A program made the position numbers and the translations under genes. Shown here in pieces: positions 59,201 through 64,000 of a stretch of DNA of 64,000 nt; position 1 is the stretch's first letter, and each line of letters opens with the position of its first letter. The notes under the pieces are model-generated. The model was not told where the DNA came from and did not search any database. It saw only the letters and a list, made by a program, of their open reading frames with translations. Source of the stretch: Gonocerus acuteangulatus. Its lineage: Eukaryota; Arthropoda; Insecta; Hemiptera; Coreidae. Location: positions 108,483,715-108,547,714 of the forward strand of contig OX328125.1 in assembly GCA_946811695.1 (NCBI GenBank), given 5' to 3'.

Positions 59201-60678
59201 TAGCAGTCGAAACAGCCATGGGGAAAATCAGGCGGCCGGAGCATAGTGTTGACCACACTATCTCCCTAGAGTGCCGTATGGTCAAGAATCAGATACCTCT
59301 ACAGTATCTGCCCCTCTGGGGCCCTTGTGGCCTGTTACGGAGCTGATTTTTTTTTTTATTATTGTTCCCTGTTTGTGAATTCCTTTCTGTACAGGGTGTC
59401 CCCCAAAAAAACGGCCAAACTTTGGGAGTCGATGCAGTATGAAAAAAAGTCCTTTAGCATATATCTCGTTTTTGCTTTGTTTCCGAGAAAAACATAAAAA
59501 ACTAAAAAAACAATTTAAAAGTATATGTTTCATCCCCTACCCACTTTACCCACCCATACCTTCCCAGGGGGTTGGGGATGAGAGAGTGGGGGATAAAATA
59601 TATACTTTTAACAATTTTTATATAGGCCTTGGGAAAGATAATCTTTTATAATGTTTTGCGTTTTTCTCCAGAACAAAGCGAAAACGACATATATGCCAAA
59701 AGACTTTTTTCTTTTTAGCACTTTCCTCCGAAGGAAAGTAGCTATTGAGGTTGGATTCATGGCGGAATTTTTGAAAAATGTCTTCAAATCTTTATCGATC
59801 CTACCTAGTAGACACCGAAAATTACCCCTGTTAAAATGTTTATGTATATATATAAGCGACCAGAGTTTTTGTTTTTTCGTCACGAAACTTGGTATATAGC
59901 ATTCAATTAGCAAAGGATTGAACGAGTTCTTTAACCACCAAAACCGGAAGGGGGGGTTTACCCCGGACCCAAAACACTAATTTGACCTTCCAGCCGTAGT
60001 TTTTATTATATTTCAACAAAACTTGGTATTCGTAATGGTAATCTACAGAGAATCCAATGGATTGTAAATATAAATTAAATCGGTTCATTAGGAGAAGGGG
60101 GGTTTACTCCAGACCCACATAACTCTGGGAGATAATTAATTATAAAATTAATAATTGAACAGTTACTCATTGCAAAATTAAAAGAGAACTATTCATGTTT
60201 TTATTTTATTTATATAGGATATTTTAAGCAAATTATTCAGGAATGCAGTCTACACTACCCAAATTCTGAGGAAAGTGCTTAGTTATACAGCTCCTGCAAG
60301 AGAGACTTTTTTTTTTCATCGTGCAACGATTGCCAAAGTTCTCTTAATTTCATAATTGAGGTAAATGAATGTAAAGAGAGGGTCAAGGATGGGAGTAATA
60401 CTTTTAGATGCTATTTTCCAAAAGTTGTATAAATCGAAACACATCTTTGTAATTATTTATAATTTCTGTACTTTAATATTGTATTTTTCAGAAAATGAAC
60501 CAGTGGTGGACTCTTCTTTTTGATCTCACGTATCCAGTGACATCAATGTTCACAGGTCGTGCGTTCAATCGAACAATACACAGCACTTTTGGTGAAACAC
60601 GAATCGAGGATCTCTGGGTGCCTTATTTCACTCTCAGCACAGACATTAGCACAAGTTCCATGAGAGTGCATCGACATG
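28685..60678 (+). CDS. sws: Neuropathy target esterase / Swiss cheese (PNPLA6/7), 3'-truncated by window
   Basis: Twenty GT/AG exons with continuous phase give 992 codons: 28685-28766, 30190-30290, 30981-31094, 32930-33021, 33101-33195, 34214-34359, 35884-36093, 38377-38482, 38564-38745, 39886-40086, 40578-40783, 41907-42038, 42110-42233, 43447-43603, 45536-45685, 46648-46880, 50758-50940, 54197-54352, 56264-56383, 60492-60678. Residues in this count: membrane anchor 2-22, [16 protein letters not shown] near 50, cNMP-binding-like domains about 130-275, 415-550 and 550-650, patatin oxyanion loop GGGGAKG 873-879, nucleophile Ser903 in GVSIG (GTSIG in human). The family hydrolyses phosphatidylcholine and lysophosphatidylcholine at the ER and is needed in neurons and glia. 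The catalytic Asp (DGG) and C-terminus lie past 64000; the full family length is about 1300-1400 residues. The first exon is unproven. Confidence 0.93.
29160..29335 (-). mobile_element. tRNA-derived SINE with the shared tail
   Basis: The - strand head cccgtggtctagtgattaac is a tRNA-like A box, and gtgggtttgattccc is the B box. The 3' end (tgggccattagtgctg on the + strand, then acgacgcgcc and a T-run) is the tail shared with the 5S-headed SINE. It lies in the sws intron before exon 30190. A + strand relative is at 40990. Confidence 0.75.
29340..30040. repeat. Degenerate ~20-bp tandem repeat
   Basis: Roughly 700 bp built from gatgaatgacatgtttagt and variants (gatgagtgacatg). It ends about 150 bp before sws exon 30190. 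Confidence 0.85.
30190..30290 (+). CDS. sws: sws exon: juxtamembrane basic segment
   Basis: Encodes [20 protein letters not shown], nearly identical to the [18 protein letters not shown] segment after the membrane helix of human NTE. Confidence 0.93.
30981..31094 (+). CDS. sws: sws exon: basic linker
   Basis: 38 codons, phase 0 at both ends: [20 protein letters not shown] then [10 protein letters not shown]. This is the linker between the anchor and the first nucleotide-binding-like domain. Confidence 0.88.
31146..31201. repeat. Poly(T) tract
   Basis: More than 50 T, 50 bp downstream of an sws donor site. Confidence 0.9.
31326..32455. mobile_element. ~1.1-kb foldback element in sws intron
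   Basis: Outer arms are inverted copies: aattgtgaagtttagggcc at the left and cccctaaacttcacaatta at the right. They extend inward for about 160 bp with matching blocks (cactaaatttcactgttatg; cataacagtgaaatttagtg). An inner palindrome lies near 32030-32170. No ORF; class unknown. Confidence 0.65.
32566..32876. mobile_element. Foldback with decayed hammerheads, family C
   Basis: Inverted arms (about 32566-32695, 32738-32876) each end in a decayed hammerhead: on the right GUGA, AAAUGGCUAAAUGGCC, AAAACGUC; on the left (- strand) GUAA, AAAUGGCAAAUGGCU, GAAACGUA. The CUGANGA block is lost in both. The outer flank aagtagaataaat is inverted at the left end. The layout equals family A with unrelated sequence. 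Confidence 0.55.
32930..33021 (+). CDS. sws: sws exon
   Basis: Encodes [20 protein letters not shown] and [11 protein letters not shown], leading into the first cNMP-binding-like domain. Acceptor ggttctag; ends in phase 2. Confidence 0.88.
33101..33195 (+). CDS. sws: sws exon: start of cNBD1
   Basis: Encodes [20 protein letters not shown], matching VLGHFEKPLFLELCRH of the human protein. Only 79 bp of intron precedes it. Confidence 0.93.
33245..33440 (+). mobile_element. tRNA-derived SINE (14158 family)
   Basis: Head ctgtcccaatggtcattagt, B box gaattcgattcccac, a long T-run, then ggaaaggcatgatgcc and a degenerate central domain. Same orientation as the gene. Confidence 0.6.
33445..33745. repeat. 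~80-bp tandem repeat, 3.5 copies
   Basis: Units carry ttggttcctagaaaccccta, tagaatgtaaagtcccctag and caaagcacgaacctcaacc. Confidence 0.85.
34214..34359 (+). CDS. sws: sws exon: cNBD1 core
   Basis: Encodes [18 protein letters not shown] and [15 protein letters not shown]. The donor is placed after ACA (gttagt), because the next exon then starts GHPHPYKT in phase 0, as in relatives. Confidence 0.9.
35183..35572. mobile_element. Tigger-like MITE
   Basis: Inverted ends (CAGTAAACTTCCTCGAATCT; right end ggaagtttacag), each with a TA on its outer side. No transposase. Confidence 0.7.
35884..36093 (+). CDS. sws: sws exon: cNBD1 end
   Basis: 70 codons, phase 0, including [39 protein letters not shown] and TAEL, all strongly conserved in NTE proteins. 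Confidence 0.95.
36283..36925 (-). mobile_element. Tigger element with transposase N-terminus
   Basis: Ends CAGTGGAGTCTCACTTATAC and its inverse, with TA on both sides (36281-36282, 36926-36927). A - strand frame, 36657-36463, encodes a CENP-B helix-turn-helix ([20 protein letters not shown] and [11 protein letters not shown]). The catalytic core is absent. Confidence 0.85.
36986..37600 (+). mobile_element. piggyBac-like left end with transposase N-terminus
   Basis: TTAA is followed by ctcttactctgctacggact, matching the end at 61572. A frame over 37252-37578 includes [20 protein letters not shown] and an acidic stretch typical of piggyBac transposase N-termini, then stops. Right terminus not found. 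Confidence 0.55.
37601..38190. repeat. 48-bp direct repeats flanking a 494-bp insertion
   Basis: 37601-37648 and 38143-38190 are identical (atcaccgcatcaccctacga ... gttaatttat). The enclosed segment shares short blocks (cagggagaaaaggttccgag, tgaatgaa) with 48230-48870 and more weakly with 53405-53990. The second copy abuts the family B hammerhead. Confidence 0.8.
38183..38250 (+). ncRNA. Hammerhead ribozyme (family B), well formed
   Basis: The core (38203-38234) reads CUGAUGA, U, GAACCU-AAAC-AGGUUC, GAAAC, GUU. Stem I can form three pairs next to the core (UGU with ACA), then an internal loop and six pairs (UUAUAU with AUAUAA), the layout of type I hammerheads with tertiary loop contacts. 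Cleavage would follow GUU at 38232-38234. Confidence 0.7.
38377..38482 (+). CDS. sws: sws exon: variable linker
   Basis: Encodes [20 protein letters not shown] then [12 protein letters not shown]. Acceptor ctatag, donor gtaata. Confidence 0.75.
38564..38745 (+). CDS. sws: sws exon: acidic and serine-rich linker
   Basis: [20 protein letters not shown] through [10 protein letters not shown]. Only 81 bp of intron precedes it. The region between cNBD1 and cNBD2 is poorly conserved in the family. Confidence 0.75.
39010..39880. other. sws intron, AT-rich, with a piggyBac-like right end
   Basis: cgtgtaagggttaag near 39590 resembles a piggyBac GGG-TTAA end. No left partner was recognised. Confidence 0.3.
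39886..40086 (+). CDS. sws: sws exon: entry to cNBD2
   Basis: 67 codons, phase 0: [20 protein letters not shown] and [20 protein letters not shown]. Homologous to the segment with AKQELAKLMRIEDPSLL in human NTE. Confidence 0.88.
40578..40783 (+). CDS. sws: sws exon: cNBD2 core
   Basis: Encodes [20 protein letters not shown] and [14 protein letters not shown], matching [19 protein letters not shown]. Acceptor ggtttag, donor gtaagc. Confidence 0.93.
40990..41145 (+). mobile_element. tRNA-derived SINE
   Basis: Head tcctcgtggactaggggcta (A box) and gggggttcgaggcccg (B box), then gggccctgttgac and ggttccatggatg. Relative of the copy at 29160. Confidence 0.7.
41140..41495. repeat. Tandem repeat, ~60-bp units
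   Basis: Imperfect repeats of accatagatagaaaaccaat with cttaccttctctaaccac and aaaccaatctttccat. Confidence 0.8.
41640..41735 (+). mobile_element. Helentron-like family A 3' end fragment
   Basis: ctagtcggcacttacggatt, then a hairpin region (gggtttcctccctttgaagg) and cactaaaag, the family A terminal layout. Confidence 0.5.
41907..42038 (+). CDS. sws: sws exon: cNBD2 end
   Basis: [20 protein letters not shown] and [20 protein letters not shown]; the human equivalents are MRAQPSVVLSAAHTVAARM and SPFVRQMDFAIDW. Confidence 0.95.
   Translation, partial: NIEGTATSRFTHSTYCCTKIVSVCKAGRFRTRLGLLGKRSSSL
42110..42233 (+). CDS. sws: sws exon: cNBD3
   Basis: [20 protein letters not shown] and [17 protein letters not shown], almost identical to human NTE. 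Confidence 0.96.
42275..43340. mobile_element. piggyBac-like MITE with internal satellite
   Basis: TTAA at 42271-42274 and 43341-43344. Ends CCCTTTTGTTGCTCTG and its imperfect inverse (cagcaatgaaaggg). The left part is the 44-bp satellite; there is no transposase. Confidence 0.65.
42294..42703. repeat. 44-bp satellite with 16-bp palindrome
   Basis: About nine near-identical 44-bp units. Each junction forms cacgagttaactcgtg, a perfect palindrome, followed by ttcgacttgcagtacccc and agacgctcca. Confidence 0.95.
43447..43603 (+). CDS. sws: sws exon: cNBD3 end
   Basis: [20 protein letters not shown] and [20 protein letters not shown] then [13 protein letters not shown]. Matches the [19 protein letters not shown] segment of human NTE. 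Confidence 0.95.
44082..44610. mobile_element. Mutator-like foldback with 9-bp target duplication
   Basis: Long inverted arms start ggtaataatgagcgagagct and end with the inverse. Both sides carry gcagtctta (44073-44081, 44611-44619). No ORF. A 9-bp duplication with long inverted ends fits Mutator-like elements. Confidence 0.8.
44640..45530. other. sws intron, nothing firmly recognised
   Basis: AT-rich. A short palindrome at about 45174-45214 (gaggccaggaaatacat and inverse) and a short TA run near 45292. Confidence 0.3.
45536..45685 (+). CDS. sws: sws exon: post-cNBD linker
   Basis: [20 protein letters not shown] and LYHSLTGI, matching [20 protein letters not shown]. Confidence 0.92.
45690..46640. 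other. sws intron, no recognised element
   Basis: AT-rich sequence without clear repeats or coding potential. Confidence 0.3.
46648..46880 (+). CDS. sws: sws exon: linker before patatin domain
   Basis: [20 protein letters not shown] and [20 protein letters not shown], very close to human ([20 protein letters not shown]). Confidence 0.96.
47302..47540. mobile_element. Small foldback MITE
   Basis: Arms of about 55 bp: tttgtaaacagtgttcaagt at the left and acttgaacactgtttacaaa at the right, extending inward with gtttcttcg and cgaagaaac. Confidence 0.7.
48230..48960. other. Insertion in Helentron-like copy, LTR-like relatives
   Basis: Shares blocks (tctcagggat, gttccgagtgaatgaag, actgcactccgtactcc) with 37649-38142. 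It has no ORF or clear termini. A solo LTR or TRIM is possible. Confidence 0.3.
49929..49963 (+). ncRNA. Hammerhead ribozyme-like motif (solo, family A)
   Basis: Identical in core and stem II to the motif at 18238-18272, in the duplicated repeat. Confidence 0.6.
50385..50620 (+). mobile_element. SINE (59006 family), diverged
   Basis: gcgcactgaacgatttttct, gaccgtccctaggcccagtc and ctctacagtatctgcccctc match the SINE at 59006-59345 in order; the tRNA-like head is missing. A family A hairpin end follows at about 50620-50700. Confidence 0.65.
50758..50940 (+). CDS. sws: sws exon
   Basis: [20 protein letters not shown] and [20 protein letters not shown], matching QLVLLHREEGAGPTRTVEW and LNMRSW in human. 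61 codons, phase 0. Confidence 0.95.
51110..51643. mobile_element. piggyBac-like MITE
   Basis: TTAA at 51106-51109 and 51644-51647, ends ccctttatagagc and cactgaaggg. Short inverted similarity only, no ORF. Confidence 0.45.
51960..52020 (-). mobile_element. SINE 3' tail
   Basis: ttctaggccattagcgcctc next to a T-run; the same tail as the SINEs at 25614 and 29160. Confidence 0.4.
52111..52160. repeat. (TA)n microsatellite
   Basis: About 25 TA units in an sws intron. Confidence 0.95.
52170..53990. other. sws intron, mostly unassigned repeats
   Basis: 52680-53330 looks like a retroelement fragment (GC-richer, with tttttataggcg) but has no coding homology I can name. 53405-53990 is AT-rich with (ctgaactgc) blocks and weak similarity to the inserts at 37649 and 48230. 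A (TA)n block follows at 54021-54080. Confidence 0.25.
54197..54352 (+). CDS. sws: sws exon: patatin oxyanion loop
   Basis: [20 protein letters not shown] then [22 protein letters not shown] is the glycine-rich oxyanion-hole motif of patatin lipases. Confidence 0.97.
54757..55090 (+). pseudogene. Transposase C-terminal-like fragment
   Basis: One frame runs [39 protein letters not shown], an in-frame TGA near 54980, then [15 protein letters not shown] and a stop. The pattern (acidic stretch, GDFVLVK-like strand, DDIVxKLP end) is that of the C-terminal domain of many insect Tigger-type transposases. Not functional. Confidence 0.5.
55095..56140. other. sws intron with a pogo-like repeat and a piggyBac-like end
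   Basis: 55675-55920 has several ggtacaac and aaggtac blocks and ends ggtacagaaccttcccc, resembling the terminus of the 8044 Tigger. 55967 has TTAA followed by cccttacac. Neither could be paired with a second end. Confidence 0.35.
56143..56204. repeat. (TA)n microsatellite
   Basis: About 30 TA units, 60 bp before the sws exon with the catalytic serine. Confidence 0.95.
56264..56383 (+). CDS. sws: sws exon: catalytic serine (GXSXG)
   Basis: [20 protein letters not shown] then [14 protein letters not shown] holds the nucleophile; the family usually has GTSIG. The donor aag-gttcat is weak but is fixed by the phase and homology of the next exon. Confidence 0.95.
56987..58618. mobile_element. 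hAT-superfamily element, non-autonomous
   Basis: Ends CAGTGTTGTAAAATACCCGG and its inverse (ccacatcactg), flanked by the 8-bp duplication cctatacc (56979-56986, 58619-58626). Subterminal repeats of gggtatttaccc lie inside both ends. 57340-57870 may contain a worn transposase on the - strand. A GC-rich retroposed piece sits at 57930-58172. Confidence 0.85.
57930..58172 (+). mobile_element. GC-rich retroposed fragment with poly(A)
   Basis: Much more GC-rich than its surroundings. An open frame ([20 protein letters not shown]) runs to a stop near 58119, followed by acatgccttaaaacaagaaa and an A-run. It looks like a LINE or SINE 3' end inserted into the hAT element; family not recognised. Confidence 0.4.
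59006..59345 (+). mobile_element. tRNA-derived SINE, near full length
   Basis: Head gaggttagctcagtggtaaa (canonical A box) and ccaggttcaaaacccgag (B box). The ~270-bp body includes gatcgtccctaggctcaccc and ctctacagtatctgcccctc and ends in a T-rich tract. Not a true tRNA gene: the acceptor stem does not close and the body continues. Confidence 0.8.
59393..59713. mobile_element. Foldback element truncated on the right
   Basis: Starts tacagggtgtcccccaaaaa. Its inner sequence (gtcctttagcatatatctcg, ttccgagaaaaacat) recurs inverted at 59604-59710 (gtttttctccagaac, acgacatatatgccaaaaga). The right end is cut by the Helentron-like element at 59714. Confidence 0.6.
59714..60310 (-). mobile_element. 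Helentron-like element, family B copy 2
   Basis: On the - strand it starts gcaggagctgtataactaag and ends at the hairpin tttccttcggaggaaa then gtgctaaaa. It contains two ggtccggggtaaacccccc-type units. Compact counterpart of 19604-20682. Confidence 0.6.
60492..60678 (+). CDS. sws: sws exon: patatin domain, last in window
   Basis: [20 protein letters not shown] and [20 protein letters not shown] then VHRH, phase 1 at the donor gtgagc. In relatives the next residues are (G)-x-LWRYVRASM; no such exon was seen up to 64000, so the following intron exceeds 3.3 kb. Confidence 0.96.
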
Positions 60679-60699
60679 GTGAGCTTCATTTTATCATTT

Positions 60700-61560
60700 A
60701 GCCTCAACATTTAGCGTAATTCTGCTCTAGAGTTCTTAATTAGAAGCTTATAGTATATTGGTGTAAGATATTAATATTGTACTGGTACCACAAGGTTATG
60801 GTTCATTGAAATATTCATTAGAATGTGAAGAAGCAAGTTGAAGGAACCTAACAATGCCTGGAAAAACAAGTCACGGTGTAGTGTTCAATGTGCACATACT
60901 TACAATATGTGGGGAAATAATAACTTAAGAGGCAAAAGGTTTAGAATAGTGGTAGAGTAGTAAGATAGAGCATGGAAAAGTAAGAGAGGAGAGAAGAGAG
61001 AGTGGGAGAGAGAGAGGTGAGGAAAGAGACTCTGGGAGAGGGGAAAGAAGAGAGAAAGCAAAAGAATGAGAGTAGTTCAGATTTTCAATATGTCTTTGAA
61101 AAAATGTGTTTTCCCAAAGGGAAAGACAACGCTAGAGAATTATGTAATATGTAGAACATTGAATTTAGTAGAGACAAGAATATGTTTAAATTTCACTTCT
61201 ATAAGAAAGGAATATTTACTTAAAGAACCCTCACTATACTCTTCACCTGTCCACATAATATTTTTTGTCCCAAAAATCTATGAATAAATAGACATTAAAA
61301 TTTAAATAAAATAAAATGGTATAGCTTGTTTCCTCCCTCTTGGATAAATCTTTTGAGGTATACTTTAAACAAGAACCATTAAATTATTTTTTTTTTCAAC
61401 TTTTCTCAAAGGCGGTTGTGGATATGACCTTTAGCTTTATTTGATTCACCATGTCAAAATACCTGTAGAAATTGTACCTAGAAGCCGTAACGCAAAACCC
61501 CAAACACTACAATTTTTTCACTTGAATTTAGCTAAAACAAAGTGTTCTTGTAGTCACATT
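60700..61560. other. sws intron, purine-rich stretch and SINE tail
   Basis: 60960-61060 is GA-rich (gagagagtgggagagagag). 61230-61315 looks like a worn SINE 3' tail (gacattaaaatttaaataaa). Confidence 0.4.
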
Positions 61561-61571
61561 TGGCTTTTTAA

Positions 61572-62281
61572 CCCTTACACTGCTACGGACTGATATATCT
61601 GTCCGGAGGGAGCAGTGCCGGTTATATCAGTCCTTCTACTATTCCCATCTGTAGGCTGTTTATAGAAGCTGCAATGTCCTTCTAAGCTGATAGGGGGCAT
61701 AGGACTTCACTTTTGTCACTTTAGCTTCTAACTACTCAGCCTACCTGTACGTATATCTGCTCCCTCACCTTTTTTTACTACCGAAAACCACAGTTTCTCT
61801 TTACTTAGAATTTACCCTGCATATTTCTCTAGTATATTTTGTACTTTTCATGCGAAAAATTGTTTGTGTAAATATTTCCAAGAAAATTTATTCTCGGCAA
61901 GAATTGTTAGCACTTTTGATGTTATTTCCTTCAGATGAGGTAATAAAACTCTGTTTTATCTTCAACGAGAGAGGTTTAAACTTATTGTTGGTATGAAACA
62001 GGTTTTTGCCTCATTTACAATACTGCTAATGTATTTGTTGATCATAATAAAAATAATATTTATTGGTTTTATACGATTCTAATTCCTAGAATAGTTTCTC
62101 AACTTAACTAGAGGATTAAAAATTAAATATAAGAAAATAAAAATTCAGGTTTTTGTCCATTGGAGGTTACAGTGTGCACCGTTCTGATGAATCTGCTCCA
62201 AGGTTTTAAGGAGTTTGATAGAACGAAAAAGAGAGATGCTTCTGTTGCACCCAGAATGAAATGGTGGTGGAGCAAAAAGGG
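61572..62281 (+). mobile_element. piggyBac-like element, internally deleted
   Basis: TTAA at 61568-61571 and 62282-62285. The left end cccttacactgctacggact matches the element at 36986; the right end is gcaaaaaggg. Inside are a transposase N-terminus remnant (ISKKIYSRQELLALLM) and a short C-terminal-like piece (APRMKWWWSKKG). Confidence 0.75.
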
Positions 62282-62289
62282 TTAATGCT

Positions 62290-63250
62290 CAATTTAACAT
62301 TCACTGATATTTTCCTTTCACAGCTTTATTATTTTAGTCCTTCCTTCATCTTACATCTTCACTTTATCTAATGAATCTTTTAACCAATGAATAATATTTT
62401 CAAAACAAATTATTCATAATTTTGTTTGACATTTTGATCAGACAAAACTAGTATTAAAATTGCATGTAATGTGAAATATTAACCTGCAATGCATTGACTA
62501 GATGTTTTCCCTGCTACTTCATTGGCAACCTGTACAGTTGGTGTCGGATCGGGATAATCTCAACGTTGCCTGATCAAAGTGATCATTGCACTATAATTTT
62601 TATATTTATTTCACCTTTTTTTTTTTTTAATTGTTTACATAGTTTGTACATTATGCCCTAGCTGTGATAGTACAATGTTTGTATAGCAACAGAATCTTTC
62701 TTTGTATAAACAACAATCGTGTTTTGAATGTGTGTTTGTGTTTGCTTCATAATTTGTTTCCTGCCTTTTAGTCAATTGTGTTCTAGATAGAAAATAATAT
62801 ATGTAGTTATTACATATATTTCCTATTATGTATCCAATTTCTAACGATTTGTTGTAAAAGTTTGGCTTACTTTTTAATATGAAAAAATATTCTATTTACA
62901 AATGACGTAAATTCCTTGTGATGAACTCGTAAGGTGTGTCTGATGAACAGGACTCAATGACAGCTTCTTCTAAAATAGTTGCCAACCTTAATAAAGAGGT
63001 TTTCAATGTCAATCTATGTAATTTTGCTAATTTAATGCCAGAGGGTGGATTGTCCAAAGAACAGCTCTTTAATTTTTTTTTCAGGGTTACAAAAAAAGTT
63101 TCTATGTCTTTAATTTGCTATCAAATAAACCAAATGGGTTATTATATCGTTGCATTTCAAAGGACTTCTTCATGACAAGGTATTGAACGGGAAGGTGTGG
63201 AGGGATATCAACAACTATAGGACATAGGCCAATACCTACTCAGTTGTTGG
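62290..63250. other. sws intron, nothing recognised
   Basis: AT-rich. A 79-codon frame at 62936-63175 (MSDEQDSMTASSKIVANLNK) has no family I recognise; it may be a worn element ORF. Confidence 0.25.
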
Positions 63251-63264
63251 CTTGATCGTAGTGC

Positions 63265-63645
63265 TTTCATCAACACCTTAATATTAACACCTCGTCCTCA
63301 ATATCTCAACATCAACACCTCATCCGAAATACCTCAGCATCAAAACCTCGTCCTGAACACCTCAACATCAACAACTTGTCCTCAACACCTCAACATCAAA
63401 ACCTCACTCTCATCAACAACACACCTTGACCTCAACACCTCATCGTAAACACTTCAACATCAAAACCTCACCCTCAACAATTCAACCTAAACACCTTGTC
63501 CTCGACACCTTAACATTAACACCTCACCCTAAACACCTCAACATCAATATCTTGCCCTCAACAACAAAACCTTGACCTCAACACCTCAACCTCGCCCTCA
63601 ACACCTCAACCTCACCCTCAACACCTCAACATCAACACCTCAATA
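63265..63645. repeat. Degenerate tandem repeat, CAACACCTCAACATC type
   Basis: About 380 bp of 12-18-bp units such as caacacctcaacatcaacac and cctcgccctcaa. Confidence 0.85.
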
Positions 63646-64000
63646 GATCAGTCCTGCTTTGCGGGCTAGTATCAATAGACGTGCATTAGTCAGTTTATTT
63701 AAACCCACTACACCTACGCCTAATGTTTATTTATTTTAAAAGATTGCCGATCATATATAATTATTGGTTCAAATATTATTTTGTTGGACATTTTCAATTA
63801 TTTTAACATTAACGTTGAACACCATTTGCAAATATAATTATTTTAGTTGTTTCAAATCTGTGGGAATCAGCCAATTTACATTGGTATGAGATCAATTATT
63901 ACCACTTTTTTTCTAGGAATATATAGGTAGAAAAATCAAATTATCTGATTAGAATGACAGTTCTTGCTCTTGTGAAAATAACTTTCACCTTGGGTTGAAT

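Overview
This is an animal nuclear genome window, most likely from an arthropod. It is AT-rich and intron-rich, with long introns full of transposable elements and no bacterial-style operons. The arthropod reading rests on a Jockey-like non-LTR retrotransposon with an insect-type gag (repeated CCHC knuckles), abundant Tigger/pogo, piggyBac and hAT relics, and hammerhead-ribozyme repeats typical of Penelope-like elements. I cannot name the species.

Three host loci can be read. (1) On the + strand, 28685-60678, lie 20 phase-consistent exons of a neuropathy target esterase / Swiss cheese gene (PNPLA6/7 family). They cover the N-terminal membrane anchor, three cyclic-nucleotide-binding-like domains and the first half of the patatin phospholipase domain with its GXSXG serine; the rest lies beyond the right edge. 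(2) On the - strand, 6860-2089, lie four exons of a PHF7/G2E3-type PHD-finger protein; its 3' end was not found. (3) At 22398-21903 on the - strand is an intronless LAMTOR1 (p18/Ragulator) copy with one frameshift, probably a processed retrocopy.

Everything else is mostly mobile or repetitive DNA. 1-2.1 kb: Tigger fragment and a palindromic hammerhead element. 2.1-6.9 kb: PHF7-like gene with satellites and SINE pieces in its introns. 7.8-13.9 kb: a dead Jockey-like LINE on the - strand, interrupted near its 3' end by a 1.74-kb Tigger element. 14.2-17 kb: SINE, inverted repeat, LINE fragment and a long GT-rich satellite. 17.1-21.3 kb: Helentron-like repeats and a second hammerhead foldback. 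21.3-28 kb: G-rich MITEs, the LAMTOR1 copy, a 5S rRNA-headed SINE and LINE tails. 28-64 kb: the sws gene, whose introns hold further hammerhead foldbacks, piggyBac, hAT, Tigger and Mutator-like elements.

The most interesting thread is a set of at least four sequence-distinct hammerhead-ribozyme repeat families. Several are arranged as inverted repeats, with a ribozyme near each terminus reading outward and long target-site duplications (15 and 12 bp). This suggests non-autonomous Penelope-like or retrozyme-like elements that mobilise as foldbacks. Boundaries, reading frames and target duplications were read by eye; no search or folding program was run.
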